In this document: in pieces, positions 37,085-46,856 of the stretch | Numbering within the stretch: position 1 is the stretch's first letter | Layout: each line of letters opens with the position of its first letter | Origin: Methanoregula sp. | GTDB taxonomy: Archaea; Halobacteriota; Methanomicrobia; Methanomicrobiales; Methanospirillaceae | NCBI GenBank assembly: GCA_030694985.1 | Contig: JAUYTV010000055.1 | Location: 1-48,099 of the forward strand | Length of the DNA: 48,099 bases | Direction of reading: 5' to 3' | Notes under the pieces: generated by a model | Seen by the model: the letters and a program-made list of their open reading frames with translations, nothing else | Databases searched by the model: none | What the model was told of the DNA's origin: nothing | Made by a program: the position numbers and the translations under genes

Positions 37085-37099
37085 CACAATAAAATTGTG
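37085..37099 (+). promoter_or_regulatory. Second palindrome close to the first aro gene
   Basis: CACAAT-AAA-ATTGTG, perfect 6-base arms, 34 bases before the ATG at 37133 and just upstream of the GGGGGAGGAG ribosome site. Possible operator, RNA hairpin or second promoter element. Confidence 0.4.
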
Positions 37100-37132
37100 T
37101 GTGAATGCAGGGGGAGGAGTTGTTGTTACACT

Positions 37133-37924
37133 ATGAGAGGAAAGGAAATTCGTCTGGAAAGAATCATGAACCGGAATACGAAAAAAACGATCATCGTACC
37201 GATGGATCACGGGGTATCAGATGGTCCGATCGCGGGCCTGATCGATATGGGCCAGACCGTCAACATGGTGGCAGACGGCGGCGCAAACGCGGTGATCGGC
37301 CACGTGGGACTTGCGCTCCACGGGCATAGGCAGGGTGGCCGGGACATCGGCCTGATTCTCCACCTGTCAGCCAGCACGAAACTTGCGCCGGACCCGAACA
37401 GCAAGGTGCTCGTCAACTCGGTGACCAATGCCATAAAGATGGGGGCAGACGGGGTCTCGATGCATGTCAACATCGGGGCGGAGTCCGAAGAAAGGATGCT
37501 GCACGACCTTGGCATGGTTGCGGTGGAATGCATGGAATGGGGCATGCCTCTCCTTGCGATGATGTACCCGCGGGGCAAGAACATCAGTGTCGCAAACGAC
37601 ATCGACCAGGTGAAGCTTGCCGCCCGGGTGGCAGCCGAACTTGGCGCAGATATCGTCAAGACCGTGTACACCGGTGACCCGGAGAGTTTCCGCGAAGTGA
37701 CCCGGGGGTGCCCGGTGCCGGTTGTTGTGGCCGGAGGTTCAAAGACGGATGACCGCACAACGTTAGAATTAATTGAAGGGGCGATGGCAGGCGGGGCCGC
37801 CGGTATCTCGATTGGCAGGAACGCCTTCCAGCACAAAAACCCGGCAAAATTCGTGCGGGCCGCCGCCTGCATTGTACATGCAAACAAGAGCGTTGAAGAA
37901 GCACTGGAAATCTTAAAGGTGTAA
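37133..37924 (+). CDS. 2-amino-3,7-dideoxy-D-threo-hept-6-ulosonate (ADH) synthase
   Basis: A 263 aa class I aldolase (DhnA/FbaB type). In archaea it condenses 6-deoxy-5-ketofructose 1-phosphate with aspartate semialdehyde, the first step of the archaeal route to dehydroquinate. Asp in [10 protein letters not shown], Tyr in MMYPRGKN and Schiff-base Lys in [15 protein letters not shown] are present; the VYTGD and [10 protein letters not shown] patterns fit MJ0400 better than MJ1585. The ATG at 37133 follows GGGGGAGGAG. First structural gene of the aro operon. Confidence 0.85.
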   Translation: MRGKEIRLERIMNRNTKKTIIVPMDHGVSDGPIAGLIDMGQTVNMVADGGANAVIGHVGLALHGHRQGGRDIGLILHLSASTKLAPDPNSKVLVNSVTNAIKMGADGVSMHVNIGAESEERMLHDLGMVAVECMEWGMPLLAMMYPRGKNISVANDIDQVKLAARVAAELGADIVKTVYTGDPESFREVTRGCPVPVVVAGGSKTDDRTTLELIEGAMAGGAAGISIGRNAFQHKNPAKFVRAAACIVHANKSVEEALEILKV

Positions 37925-37926
37925 TC

Positions 37927-38712
37927 ATGATTGGAAAGGATATCAGGATCGAACGGATAATGGACAGGAACACAGGGAGGGCAGTCATCGTGCCGATGGA
38001 CCACGGGTTCTCGATGGGACAGATTGACGGACTGCTGGACATGACACAGGTGATCTCGGACGTGAGCAACGGTGGCGCAAACGCAATCGTGCTCCACAAG
38101 GGGCTTGTCAAGCGCGGGCACCGGAAGCACGGCCGCGACATCGGCCTGTTCATCCATCTCTCGGGAAGCACATCGTTAAACCCGGACCCGAACGACAAGG
38201 TGCAGGTCTGCACGGTGGAAGAAGCGATCGCGCTCGGTGCCGACGGAGTCTCGATCCATATCAATCTCGGTGCCCCTAATGAGTCCAAGATGTTGGAGAT
38301 CGGTGCCAATGTTGCACGGGACTGCAACCGGTGGGGCATGCCACTCCTGATCATGAGCTACCCGCGTGGCAAGGGAATCGACTCCTTCTCGGCACAGTCA
38401 ATCGGGCATGCGGTCCGCGTAGCTGAGGAGCTTGGCGCAGATTTGATCAAGACCAACTACCCCAATGACCCGGAGGCGTTCAAAAAGATCGTGAAAGCCT
38501 GCTCGGTACCGGTCTTTATCGCCGGTGGGGAGAAGTGTGCAGACCTCGAATCCTTAAAGATCATCCGGGACTCGGTCAATGCCGGGGGTGCCGGGGTCTG
38601 CGTGGGAAGGAACGCCTTCCAGCGCAAAGATACAAAATCCTTTGTCCAGGCACTCTGCAACGTGGTGCACCACAACGTGGACCCGGCAAAGGCGCTGGAG
38701 CAGCGCAAATGA
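37927..38712 (+). CDS. Aldolase paralogue (fructose-bisphosphate aldolase / DKFP synthase-like or second ADH synthase)
   Basis: A 261 aa paralogue of the preceding gene, 2 bases downstream. Schiff-base Lys in ADLIKTNYPNDPEAF and Asp in PMDHGFSMGQ are kept. The differing active-site surroundings (NYPND versus VYTGD; AGGEKC versus AGGSKT) suggest a distinct substrate. By analogy with Methanocaldococcus, where MJ1585 makes the 6-deoxy-5-ketofructose-1-phosphate that MJ0400 uses, this pair may supply both steps. That assignment is inference. Confidence 0.8.
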   Translation: MIGKDIRIERIMDRNTGRAVIVPMDHGFSMGQIDGLLDMTQVISDVSNGGANAIVLHKGLVKRGHRKHGRDIGLFIHLSGSTSLNPDPNDKVQVCTVEEAIALGADGVSIHINLGAPNESKMLEIGANVARDCNRWGMPLLIMSYPRGKGIDSFSAQSIGHAVRVAEELGADLIKTNYPNDPEAFKKIVKACSVPVFIAGGEKCADLESLKIIRDSVNAGGAGVCVGRNAFQRKDTKSFVQALCNVVHHNVDPAKALEQRK

Positions 38713-39695
38713 AACAGTTCTGGGTGGATATCCGCCCATGGAACAAGGAGATTGCTACAACTGCTATCGAGAGCGGAGCGGATGCACTGTTCGTTGACAA
38801 GGCAGAAGATGTCAGGCGCCTCGGGCGGATTACAACCGTTAGTCCGGACGGGGATATCAGACCCGGCACCGGTGTCACGGAATGCACGATCACCGATAAG
38901 GAGAGCGAGAACAAGGCGGCACAACTCGGCAAGCACAAACCCGTAATAGTCACTACAAGCGACTGGACCGTGATTCCGTTAGAAAATCTCGTTGCCCAGT
39001 CCGACCACATCATCGCCCGGGTAAAAAACATTGCAGAAACCGAGATGGCAATTCACGTGCTCGAGAAAGGGGTGTACGGCATCCTCCTCTCTACAACAGA
39101 TCCCGCTGTTGTAAGAGCGGTTGCTGCGATCCTCAAGAGCACATCCGGAAAAGTCGGCCTCATCCCGTTCACCGTGACAAAGATCCGTCCGGTTGGTATG
39201 GGCGACCGTGTCTGCGTTGATACCTGCTCGATGCTCTCCGATGGTGAGGGGATGCTGATGGGAAACACCTCGTCTGCCATGCTCCTTGTCCATGCCGAGA
39301 CACTCGAAAATCCCTACGTGGCCCCGCGCCCGTTCCGGGTGAACGCCGGTGCCGTGCATGCCTATATCCTGTTGCCGGACGGTAAGACCGCGTACCTCTC
39401 GGATCTCTCCATTGGCGGGCAGGTGCTCGTTACTGATGCGAAAGGAACCGCACATACCGTTTGTATTGGCAGGACCAAGATCGAACGCCGTCCGCTCCTC
39501 CTTGTTGAAGCAACCGCCGGAAAAACAAAAGTCAGCCTCGTGCTCCAGAACGCAGAGACGATAAGGCTTGTAAAAGAGGACGGGAGTGCGATCTCGGTTG
39601 TGCACCTTGCCCCCGGCGACAAAATCATGGGCTGCGCACTCGAAGGCGGCAGGCATTTTGGGATGGCCGTCAAAGAGACCATTTGCGAGAAGTAG
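38709..39695 (+). CDS. aroB': 3-dehydroquinate synthase II
   Basis: A 328 aa archaeal-type synthase (begins MKQFWVDIRPWNKEIATTAI) that deaminates and cyclises ADH to 3-dehydroquinate with NAD+. PVGMGDRVCVDTCSML, GNTSSAMLLVHAE and RPFRVNAGAVHAY are family hallmarks. Unrelated to bacterial AroB. The ATG overlaps the upstream stop (ATGA). Confidence 0.93.
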   Translation: MKQFWVDIRPWNKEIATTAIESGADALFVDKAEDVRRLGRITTVSPDGDIRPGTGVTECTITDKESENKAAQLGKHKPVIVTTSDWTVIPLENLVAQSDHIIARVKNIAETEMAIHVLEKGVYGILLSTTDPAVVRAVAAILKSTSGKVGLIPFTVTKIRPVGMGDRVCVDTCSMLSDGEGMLMGNTSSAMLLVHAETLENPYVAPRPFRVNAGAVHAYILLPDGKTAYLSDLSIGGQVLVTDAKGTAHTVCIGRTKIERRPLLLVEATAGKTKVSLVLQNAETIRLVKEDGSAISVVHLAPGDKIMGCALEGGRHFGMAVKETICEK

Positions 39696-39697
39696 CC

Positions 39698-40522
39698 ATG
39701 AAAGCAGGCATTATTGGCGGAACCGGCAGGATGGGCAGGCTCTTTGTCCCGGTCTTTGAAAAGGCAGGATACGAAGTTGTCGTATCCGGAAGATCAACTG
39801 AACTCACGAATAAGGATATCGCAGAGCAGTGCGATCTCGTCATCGTATCGGTACCTATCCATGATACCGTGCGGGTCATTGACGAGATCGCCCCGCTCAT
39901 GAACAAGGACCAGCTGCTCGGTGATTTCACTTCCTTAAAAGTGCGGCCGGTTGAAGCCATGCTCCGGTCAAAAGCCGAAGTGATCGGCCTGCACCCGATG
40001 TTCGGACCGACCGTACAATCACTGCGCCACCAGACCATCATCGTCTGCCCGGCCCGTGCCAGTGATTCCACGCTCCACGACCTCCTTGCCATCTTCCGCC
40101 AGCAGGACGCCGAATGCACCATCACAACACCGGAATCGCACGACCGGATGATGGCAATCGTCCAGGGCCTTACGCATTTTGTCACGCTCTGCATGGCCGA
40201 CACTGTCAGGAGACTGGGGATAGAGATTGAAAAGACCGATGCGTTCACGAGCCCGGTCTACCAGATCGAACTCTCGTTAATGGGCAGGCTGCTCTCGCAG
40301 GACCCTGCACTCTATGCAGATATTCTCCAGCAGAACCCGTTTGTACCCGAGGTACTATCGGCATGCCGCTCCTCAGCGGGGGATCTCTGTGCGATTGTCG
40401 AATCAAAAGATGCCGAAGCTTTTAAAGCATTCTTTGAACAGAACAGCCGACACCTCGGAGATTACTGCCAGAAAGGACAGGATATCACCGACAAATTAAT
40501 CGAGAGCATGGTGAACCGATGA
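39698..40522 (+). CDS. tyrA: Prephenate dehydrogenase
   Basis: A 274 aa single-function TyrA: Rossmann GGTGRMGRLF at residues 7-16, then IVSVPIHDTVRVID, HPMFGPTV and a helical C-terminal dimer domain. It oxidises prephenate to 4-hydroxyphenylpyruvate for tyrosine. No fused chorismate mutase. Starts 2 bases after the aroB' stop. Confidence 0.93.
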   Translation: MKAGIIGGTGRMGRLFVPVFEKAGYEVVVSGRSTELTNKDIAEQCDLVIVSVPIHDTVRVIDEIAPLMNKDQLLGDFTSLKVRPVEAMLRSKAEVIGLHPMFGPTVQSLRHQTIIVCPARASDSTLHDLLAIFRQQDAECTITTPESHDRMMAIVQGLTHFVTLCMADTVRRLGIEIEKTDAFTSPVYQIELSLMGRLLSQDPALYADILQQNPFVPEVLSACRSSAGDLCAIVESKDAEAFKAFFEQNSRHLGDYCQKGQDITDKLIESMVNR

Positions 40523-41319
40523 AACTGATCACGCTCGGGCCGCAGGGCACGTTCTCCCACGAGATGGCGCTGAAGATGAATCTCACACTGCCAGAAGATC
40601 TCATCCTTCTCCCCACCATCAATGGCATCATGGCTTCGGTGGCCCGGGGCAACGGGGATGGCATTGTCCCGATGGAGAACTCCGAAGCGGGCAGCGTGGG
40701 CGAGACGCTCGACGGACTTGCACGGCACCCGCTCTTTATCACGGGCGAGATGTACATGCCCATCCATCACAACCTTGCCTCGCTCGTCCCGCTCGAAAAG
40801 ATCCGTGTCATCTACGCCCATCCCCAGACGAACGAGCAATGCAGCGATGCGATAGAGAAATGGGGTGTGCCCATCATCCACACGAGCAGCAATGCGTCGA
40901 GCGCGCTGGAAGCAAAAAAGACCCCTAATGCAGGAGCCCTCATCCCGGTCATTGCGGCTGAAATCTACCACATGCCAATTCTTGTACGGAACACCGAGAA
41001 CAATCCCTCGAACACCACGCGGTTCGTCCGAGTCTCTGAAAACCCCCAGCCGGACACAACGCCGGAAAAGTGCAGCATCCTCATCGATCCGAACGCGGAC
41101 CGGTCCGGCCTGCTCCATGACCTGCTCGAGGCATTTGCGAGCCGGAACATCAACCTGACCCGGATCGAGTCCCGGCCGTCAAAACGGAAGATCGGCGAAT
41201 ACGTCTTCTTCCTCGATACCACGTGGTCTTCAAAGACTGCCGAAGCGATCGCCGAACTCAAAACCATCACCGGTGTCAAGGAACTCGGCTGTTACCGGAA
41301 GATCGGGGTGGAACCATGA
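40519..41319 (+). CDS. pheA: Prephenate dehydratase with ACT domain
   Basis: A 266 aa enzyme making phenylpyruvate. Catalytic part: GPQGTFSHEMAL, MENSEAGSVGETLDGL, NNPSNTTRFVRV (TRF motif); C-terminal ACT domain (SGLLHDLLEAFASRNINLTRIESRP) that binds Phe for feedback control in relatives. No chorismate mutase domain. ATGA overlaps at both ends. Confidence 0.95.
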   Translation: MKLITLGPQGTFSHEMALKMNLTLPEDLILLPTINGIMASVARGNGDGIVPMENSEAGSVGETLDGLARHPLFITGEMYMPIHHNLASLVPLEKIRVIYAHPQTNEQCSDAIEKWGVPIIHTSSNASSALEAKKTPNAGALIPVIAAEIYHMPILVRNTENNPSNTTRFVRVSENPQPDTTPEKCSILIDPNADRSGLLHDLLEAFASRNINLTRIESRPSKRKIGEYVFFLDTTWSSKTAEAIAELKTITGVKELGCYRKIGVEP

Positions 41320-42581
41320 TCGTTACTGTAGAAAAAATATCTGAGGTTGATCTCACGTTCACTGCGCCGCCGTCCAAGAGTTACACCCACCGGGCCCTCA
41401 TTGCCGGTGCTCTTGCTGACGGAAAAACCACCCTGTTCCGGCCGCTGGAGGCTGAAGATACAAGGCTGACTGCCGGTGCCCTGCGGTCCCTTGGTGCAGT
41501 CCTCGAGGACCAGCCGGGAAGGATCATTATCACCGGCTGCAAAGGAATCCTCAATAATCGCAGGCCGACAACCCTCAACCTCGACAACTCCGGCACCAGT
41601 CTTCGTCTTCTGACCACTCTTGCCCTGCTCTGCGAGTACCCGGTCACCCTGACCGGCAGCGCCCGGATGCAGGAGCGGCCGATCGGGCCTTTAGCGGGAG
41701 CTCTTCCGGCTCTTGGTGGGACGGTTGAGTTCCTGCAAAAAGACGGTTACCCGCCGCTCCGTGTGAGCGGGAAACTGCTCGGGGGCCCGGTAGTTATTGA
41801 CGGCTCCATGAGCAGCCAGTTCATCTCATCGATCCTGATGGCCGCGCCCTATGCACAAAAAGAAGTTGAGGTGATCATCCCGGCACCACCGGCATCAGCC
41901 TCATATCTCGACATCACCCTCAGCGTGATGGAAGCGTTCGGGGCAACGGTGACCCGGACCGGCTACGAACGATTCGTTGTCAGCAATGCTGACCGCTACA
42001 AGGCACAGCGATACACGGTTGAGGGCGACTATTCATCCGCTTCGTACTTCTTTGCCCTTGCTGCTATCTGCGGCGGAAAGGTGACTGTTAAGAACCTGGC
42101 CCCGGATTCCGTGCAGGGCGACCGGAGGTTCCTTGACGCATTACAGGCCATGGGGTGCGTGGTGACCTATGGGACAAAAGCGGTTACCGTGGAAAACTCC
42201 GGAGAACTCCGGGGCATCACGTTTGATATGGCCACCTCGCCCGACACCGTCCAGACTCTCTGCATGGTCGCAGCTGTTGCATCAACGCCCACCACCATTA
42301 CGGGCATCAGTCATTTAAAATTCAAGGAGAGCGACCGTATCAGTAGTACAGCCGAACGGCTGCGACTGCTGGGCGGAGATGTGCAGGTATCTGATGACAG
42401 TATCACGATACGTCCTTCCCCCCTTCACGGCGGATCAATCGACCCGGCAAACGATCACCGCACCGCGATGAGTTTTGCCGTGCTGGGTTGTGGCATCGGG
42501 GGAGTTACCATACAAAACGCAGAATGTGTCGACAAATCGTTCCCGGGTTTCTGGGAACAACTTTCCGGAGTTATCCCATGA
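41316..42581 (+). CDS. aroA: 3-phosphoshikimate 1-carboxyvinyltransferase (EPSP synthase)
   Basis: A 421 aa enzyme joining PEP and shikimate 3-phosphate. PPSKSYTHRALIAGALADG, DNSGTSLRLL, GDYSSASYF, FKESDRI and NDHRTAMSFAVLG are present in order. The ATG at 41316 (ATGA overlap with pheA) is used; the frame upstream is pheA antiregister. Confidence 0.96.
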   Translation: MIVTVEKISEVDLTFTAPPSKSYTHRALIAGALADGKTTLFRPLEAEDTRLTAGALRSLGAVLEDQPGRIIITGCKGILNNRRPTTLNLDNSGTSLRLLTTLALLCEYPVTLTGSARMQERPIGPLAGALPALGGTVEFLQKDGYPPLRVSGKLLGGPVVIDGSMSSQFISSILMAAPYAQKEVEVIIPAPPASASYLDITLSVMEAFGATVTRTGYERFVVSNADRYKAQRYTVEGDYSSASYFFALAAICGGKVTVKNLAPDSVQGDRRFLDALQAMGCVVTYGTKAVTVENSGELRGITFDMATSPDTVQTLCMVAAVASTPTTITGISHLKFKESDRISSTAERLRLLGGDVQVSDDSITIRPSPLHGGSIDPANDHRTAMSFAVLGCGIGGVTIQNAECVDKSFPGFWEQLSGVIP

Positions 42582-43969
42582 AACGGATCGTGCTGACCGG
42601 ATTTCGCGGAACCGGTAAGAGCGAGGTAGGAAAAGTTCTTGCCCGCCAGCTGAACCTGCCGCTGCTGGATACGGATACGTTAGTTGAACAGAAGAGCGGC
42701 AGGTCCATTCCTTCCATATTTCACGAAGAGGGTGAGGAACGGTTCCGGGCAGAAGAGCGTGAAGTGATCGCTTCCCTGCCTCCAGACAATGTCGTGATCA
42801 GCACCGGTGGGGGAGCGGTGATTGACCCAAAAAACATGGAACACCTCCGCAGGCAGAGTGTTCTCATTTTATTATTTGCCGATATCGATGCGATCGAATC
42901 GAGGCTGGCACGTGCCCCCCGCCCTCCGCTGACCAGTCTCCCGCTGAGAGAAGAGATCTCTGAACTTCTCGATCGTCGCCGCCAGCACTATTACGCATCT
43001 GCGGATTTCTGCGTAGATACCAGCGAGACCACCCCAGAGGCAGCCGGTGAAAAGATACTGCATTTCTTATCCGGAGGTAATTCATCAGTAAAGCAGCGCA
43101 CAACCGCGTTGCAGTTCTTTAAAACCGGACGGATTCCACCTCTTGCACTCGAGAAACTGGAACAGGTGCTGGTGGGTGCAGAGCGGGATCCGCAGACCCG
43201 GATCATGGGGGTAGCCGGATACCCTTGCGCTCACAGCAAGAGTCCTGCGCTCTTCAATGGGCTCTTTGAGCACTATGGTCTCAATTATCACTACACATGG
43301 TTTGAGGATCCGGAGATCGATGAGATTATGAAAATCGCCCGCTGCGTTGATGCAAAAGGGCTCTCGGTAACGATTCCGTTCAAGACAGACGTGATGGAAT
43401 ATGTGGATGAAGTGGATGAACACGCAGCCCAGCCGATTGGTGCGGTGAACAGTGTGATCTATGCCTGCGGAACAGCAATCGGGTATAACACCGACTGGCT
43501 TGGCGTGAGAAAACCGCTGGTTCACTTAAAAGGAGCAAAAGCGGTGCTGCTCGGGGCCGGGGGAGTTGCTGCGGCAGCGGCTTACGCCCTTGTTGACCTC
43601 GATATGGATGTGACAATCTTAAACCGGACACCGGCAACGGCAAAAACCCTTGCCGACCGGTTTGGCTGCAAATCTGCGGACTGGGATGAATTTGATAATA
43701 TAAAACCGGATCTGGTAGTGAATGCGACCCCGCTGGGAATGGAGCCGGATACCCGGAGCCCGCTTACAGAAGACCAGATCCTTCCGGAGATGACGGTGTA
43801 CGATCTGGTCTACACTCCACCGGAAACCCCGCTCATACAGGCAGCACAGAAGAAAGGGTGTCATACCATTCTCGGAACCGAGATGTTCATCCATCAGGCG
43901 CGTGAACAGTTCTATCTGAACTTTGGCATCGATGTACCGGACACGATCATACGGGAGCTGGTCATATGA
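42578..43969 (+). CDS. Shikimate kinase-shikimate dehydrogenase fusion
   Basis: A 463 aa bifunctional protein. Residues 1 to ~165 are a bacterial-type P-loop shikimate kinase (GFRGTGKS at 8-15, DTDTLVE, STGGGAV). Residues ~195-463 are Aro[26 protein letters not shown] with catalytic Lys, GYNTDWLG, Rossmann [13 protein letters not shown]. It would convert dehydroshikimate to shikimate to shikimate 3-phosphate. Many archaea use an unrelated GHMP-type kinase instead. ATGA overlaps at both ends. Confidence 0.94.
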   Translation: MKRIVLTGFRGTGKSEVGKVLARQLNLPLLDTDTLVEQKSGRSIPSIFHEEGEERFRAEEREVIASLPPDNVVISTGGGAVIDPKNMEHLRRQSVLILLFADIDAIESRLARAPRPPLTSLPLREEISELLDRRRQHYYASADFCVDTSETTPEAAGEKILHFLSGGNSSVKQRTTALQFFKTGRIPPLALEKLEQVLVGAERDPQTRIMGVAGYPCAHSKSPALFNGLFEHYGLNYHYTWFEDPEIDEIMKIARCVDAKGLSVTIPFKTDVMEYVDEVDEHAAQPIGAVNSVIYACGTAIGYNTDWLGVRKPLVHLKGAKAVLLGAGGVAAAAAYALVDLDMDVTILNRTPATAKTLADRFGCKSADWDEFDNIKPDLVVNATPLGMEPDTRSPLTEDQILPEMTVYDLVYTPPETPLIQAAQKKGCHTILGTEMFIHQAREQFYLNFGIDVPDTIIRELVI

Positions 43970-44952
43970 ACACATTTGGCAACAATTTCAGGATCACGAC
44001 ATTTGGAGAAAGCCACGGGCCGGCACTGGGCGTTGTTATCGATGGGTGCCCGGCAGGAATGGCACTATCAGAGATTGATATTCAGCCCTTCCTTGACCGG
44101 AGGCGCCCGGGCACTTCTCCGCTCACCTCCCCACGAAAGGAGAGCGACAAGGTAGAGATTCTTTCCGGCATCTTTGAAGGAAAGACCACCGGAACAACAA
44201 TCGCCCTGATGGTGCGAAACGAGAACCAGCAGTCAAAGGATTACGAAGAACTCCGTGAGAAATTCCGCCCGGGTCACGCCGACTTCACGTACCATGAGAA
44301 ATATGGGATACGGGATCACCGTGGCGGTGGCAGGAGTTCGGGCAGGGAGACGCTCTCGCGGGTAGCTGCCGGTGCCGTTGCGATGAAATTCCTTTCAAAA
44401 CGGGGAATTACCATTACCGGAACCATCTGTAAAGTGCATGGCAAAACAGATCCTGCGGAAATGGAAAAAGAGATCCTTGCTGCAAAGGCAGCCGGTGATT
44501 CTGTTGGCGGGATCGTGCAGGTTACTGCCACAGGAGTCCCGGTGGGGCTTGGCGATCCGGTCTTTGGGAAACTCGATGCACTGATTGCCGGCGCGATGAT
44601 GGGTATCGGTGCGGTCAAAGGCGTGGAGATTGGTGACGGGTTTTTAGCAGCGGAAAAGTTCGGAAGCGAGAACAACGACCAGATGACCGCTGATGGATTT
44701 TCAAGCAATCATGCGGGGGGCATTCTTGGCGGCATCTCTTCTGGTCAGGATATTGTCGTGCGGATCGCGGTGAAACCCACGCCCTCAATAGCAAAGATCC
44801 AGCAGACCCGGGATATCCACGGAAATGTTGTGGATATATCAGTTGGCGGCCGGCACGATCCCTGCATCGTTCCCCGCATTGTGCCGGTGGCTGAGGCCAT
44901 GCTTGCGCTCGTTCTGATGGACTGTGTTCTGGAACAGGAAAAATATCAGTAA
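43966..44952 (+). CDS. aroC: Chorismate synthase
   Basis: A 328 aa FMN-dependent enzyme, the last step to chorismate. The three signatures are present: [36 protein letters not shown] and [16 protein letters not shown]. It is a little shorter than typical ~360 aa archaeal homologues, without loss of the signatures. Last gene of the operon; ATGA overlap with the fusion gene. Confidence 0.96.
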   Translation: MNTFGNNFRITTFGESHGPALGVVIDGCPAGMALSEIDIQPFLDRRRPGTSPLTSPRKESDKVEILSGIFEGKTTGTTIALMVRNENQQSKDYEELREKFRPGHADFTYHEKYGIRDHRGGGRSSGRETLSRVAAGAVAMKFLSKRGITITGTICKVHGKTDPAEMEKEILAAKAAGDSVGGIVQVTATGVPVGLGDPVFGKLDALIAGAMMGIGAVKGVEIGDGFLAAEKFGSENNDQMTADGFSSNHAGGILGGISSGQDIVVRIAVKPTPSIAKIQQTRDIHGNVVDISVGGRHDPCIVPRIVPVAEAMLALVLMDCVLEQEKYQ

Positions 44953-45302
44953 CCATTTTACTTTTTAAAAGCGGGACTGTTTTTTATTTTTTACCCCTAC
45001 TGCAAGATGCGATTAACTCCGCCGCGCCCGACGGGGTGCCCCCGCAGCGGATCAATGACAAAACGCTGAGTCCTCCTTGCCCGGCTGTGCTTAAAGATAG
45101 GCCCTGATGCGGGACCCCTCGCAATATCACAGATTTTCATAATTCAGGTAGGAAAGCCAGTTTATGTACGTTTCTCTATAACGGAAAAATCACAAACGAA
45201 GCGAAGGGAATTTTTATCCTTGTCCGGTAAATGCTGGATAAGATTAATGGACGATGTCTACATAAAAAAAATAAAAAAATTGACTGAAAAAAAAAGTATT
45301 TC
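44953..45302. other. 350-base gap with T-rich terminator after aroC
   Basis: CTTTTTAAAAG and TTTTTTATTTTTT (44962-44993) directly after aroC form the likely operon terminator. The middle is GC-rich without a frame that looks coding. A-runs at about 45267-45295 probably terminate the facing lipoprotein gene. Confidence 0.45.
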
Positions 45303-45809
45303 TTAATAATACCCGCCGCCGATTGCGGCTTCGTCTAACACCTTATAGCGGACTCCGGCAGATGTCACGAAAACCTCGCACCGGTCATTTGCTTTTGTAC
45401 CCTGGACAACAATTTCATCACCGGGTAGGGGTTTCTTTCCATCACTCATCACATATTCCGTGTATGTCCCGTCTGAAGCGTACACCCGCATCATGATCTT
45501 ATTCGTGAATCTCTCCCCCGGACCGCCCTGGTATTGTAAATGAATTTCCGAGGTTGGCCGATCTTTTGTGAGCAGGACATTGACCTGTTGGTCGCCGGGC
45601 ATGATCTGAATGTATTCTGTTGTCGGTATAGGTACTGGTGTTGCAATGGATACCGGCACGGTTGTTGGTGCTGGGATAGACATCGGAGTTTGAGCCGTTG
45701 TTGCCTGCGTTATTGCGGGGGTATTGGTTCCGGGAATGGTGGTGCAGCCCGAAGAGAGCACGCACAGCAGTATTGCGAGAGCCGGTATCAGGATTTTAAT
45801 ACGTTTCAT
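45303..45809 (-). CDS. Secreted lipoprotein, paralogue of the one at 4.9 kb
   Basis: A 168 aa protein with signal and lipobox (SSGC), a long Thr/Pro/Ala/Ile linker (about residues 25-75), and the same C-terminal beta domain as the 4897-5352 protein. The ATG at 45809 starts the signal peptide (MKRIKILIPALAILL); the frame is open upstream without signal character. Anchored outside the cell; function unknown. Confidence 0.75.
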   Translation of the reverse strand: MKRIKILIPALAILLCVLSSGCTTIPGTNTPAITQATTAQTPMSIPAPTTVPVSIATPVPIPTTEYIQIMPGDQQVNVLLTKDRPTSEIHLQYQGGPGERFTNKIMMRVYASDGTYTEYVMSDGKKPLPGDEIVVQGTKANDRCEVFVTSAGVRYKVLDEAAIGGGYY

Positions 45810-45953
45810 GTCTAGCAGCTTGATTTTGATACCTATTTCTGATTTGTGCCTGTGTTTTTTTGCAGGATCAATGGAGACGAGGTTATCCTGGCTCACAAAC
45901 GAAACAGATTGTATGCCGGGTCTGAAGAAGTAGAGTCAAAATGCGTAATCGGA

Positions 45954-46856
45954 TTACCGTGGCAGATTTCCGGTCACGGTTATATTTTCTGCATGAGAAA
46001 CCCATTCAGTGAACCCGCCTTCGAACATCACAACATCCGTGTACCCGAGATACCATTTCAGGATGAGAAAAACTGATGTTGCAATTCTTCCTGTGCCGCA
46101 CGAGCAGATGATCGTTTTTTCCGGTGTAATCCCACGATCTGATAGAATTGAACGGATCTCACCCTCCGGTTTTAAGCGTGTGGTGTTATTCGCATCCATC
46201 AGATCTGTTGCCGGAAGATTAACTGCGCCCGGGATATGACCGGGCTTTCTCCACGGGCCTGAACCCTCATACACTCCTGTCGGCCGTGTGTCCAGCAGTA
46301 CCACATTCGGGTGATCCTTTATGCGAACACATTCTTCGTACGCAATGAAGAGATCGATTGGCATCTCTACGGTAAATCCTGATGGCAATGTCTCTCCGAA
46401 ATCCTGGGCACGTGGACGGCCTTCGTTTCTCCACTGCCCAAGGCCGCCGTCAAGTATCATCACCCGACGGCACCCGAACCGGACAAGCGAGTAGGCAACA
46501 AATGATGCTTCAAGCCCGTCGCCAGCAATTAATGCAGACGAGTTTTTCGACCGGCATTCCGAATATACAACAATCGGGTTGTCCTGTTCAAGGCCGAGTG
46601 TACGGAAAAGCACTTGTGCCAGTTCGGCTGGAATCCAGCGTACCGGTATCCTGCCGACATGCAGGCGGAGGAGTGATTCGTGGAGGTGGATGGCGCCGGG
46701 GATATGATCGGTAAAGTAGGCATGGGTGTTCTGCCGGCAGTCAATAATAATCAGCCCTGCATCGTTCCGGTGTGCTTCCAGCCATGCCGGAGAGATCCAT
46801 TTGATCATGCTTTTATCCGGGCTTTTTGGATCCGTCTCTTTCATAGAATGTGTCAT
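45954..46856 (-). CDS. Two-domain rhodanese (thiosulfate/mercaptopyruvate sulfurtransferase)
   Basis: A 300 aa tandem rhodanese. The second domain has the active-site loop CSCGTGR and the structural LLDTRPTGVYEGSG; the first has IIDCRQ and SECRSKNSS in the loop position. It moves sulfane sulfur from thiosulfate or mercaptopyruvate to a thiophile. Cytosolic. M17 in MIKWISPAWLEAH is an alternative start. Confidence 0.9.
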   Translation of the reverse strand: MTHSMKETDPKSPDKSMIKWISPAWLEAHRNDAGLIIIDCRQNTHAYFTDHIPGAIHLHESLLRLHVGRIPVRWIPAELAQVLFRTLGLEQDNPIVVYSECRSKNSSALIAGDGLEASFVAYSLVRFGCRRVMILDGGLGQWRNEGRPRAQDFGETLPSGFTVEMPIDLFIAYEECVRIKDHPNVVLLDTRPTGVYEGSGPWRKPGHIPGAVNLPATDLMDANNTTRLKPEGEIRSILSDRGITPEKTIICSCGTGRIATSVFLILKWYLGYTDVVMFEGGFTEWVSHAENITVTGNLPR

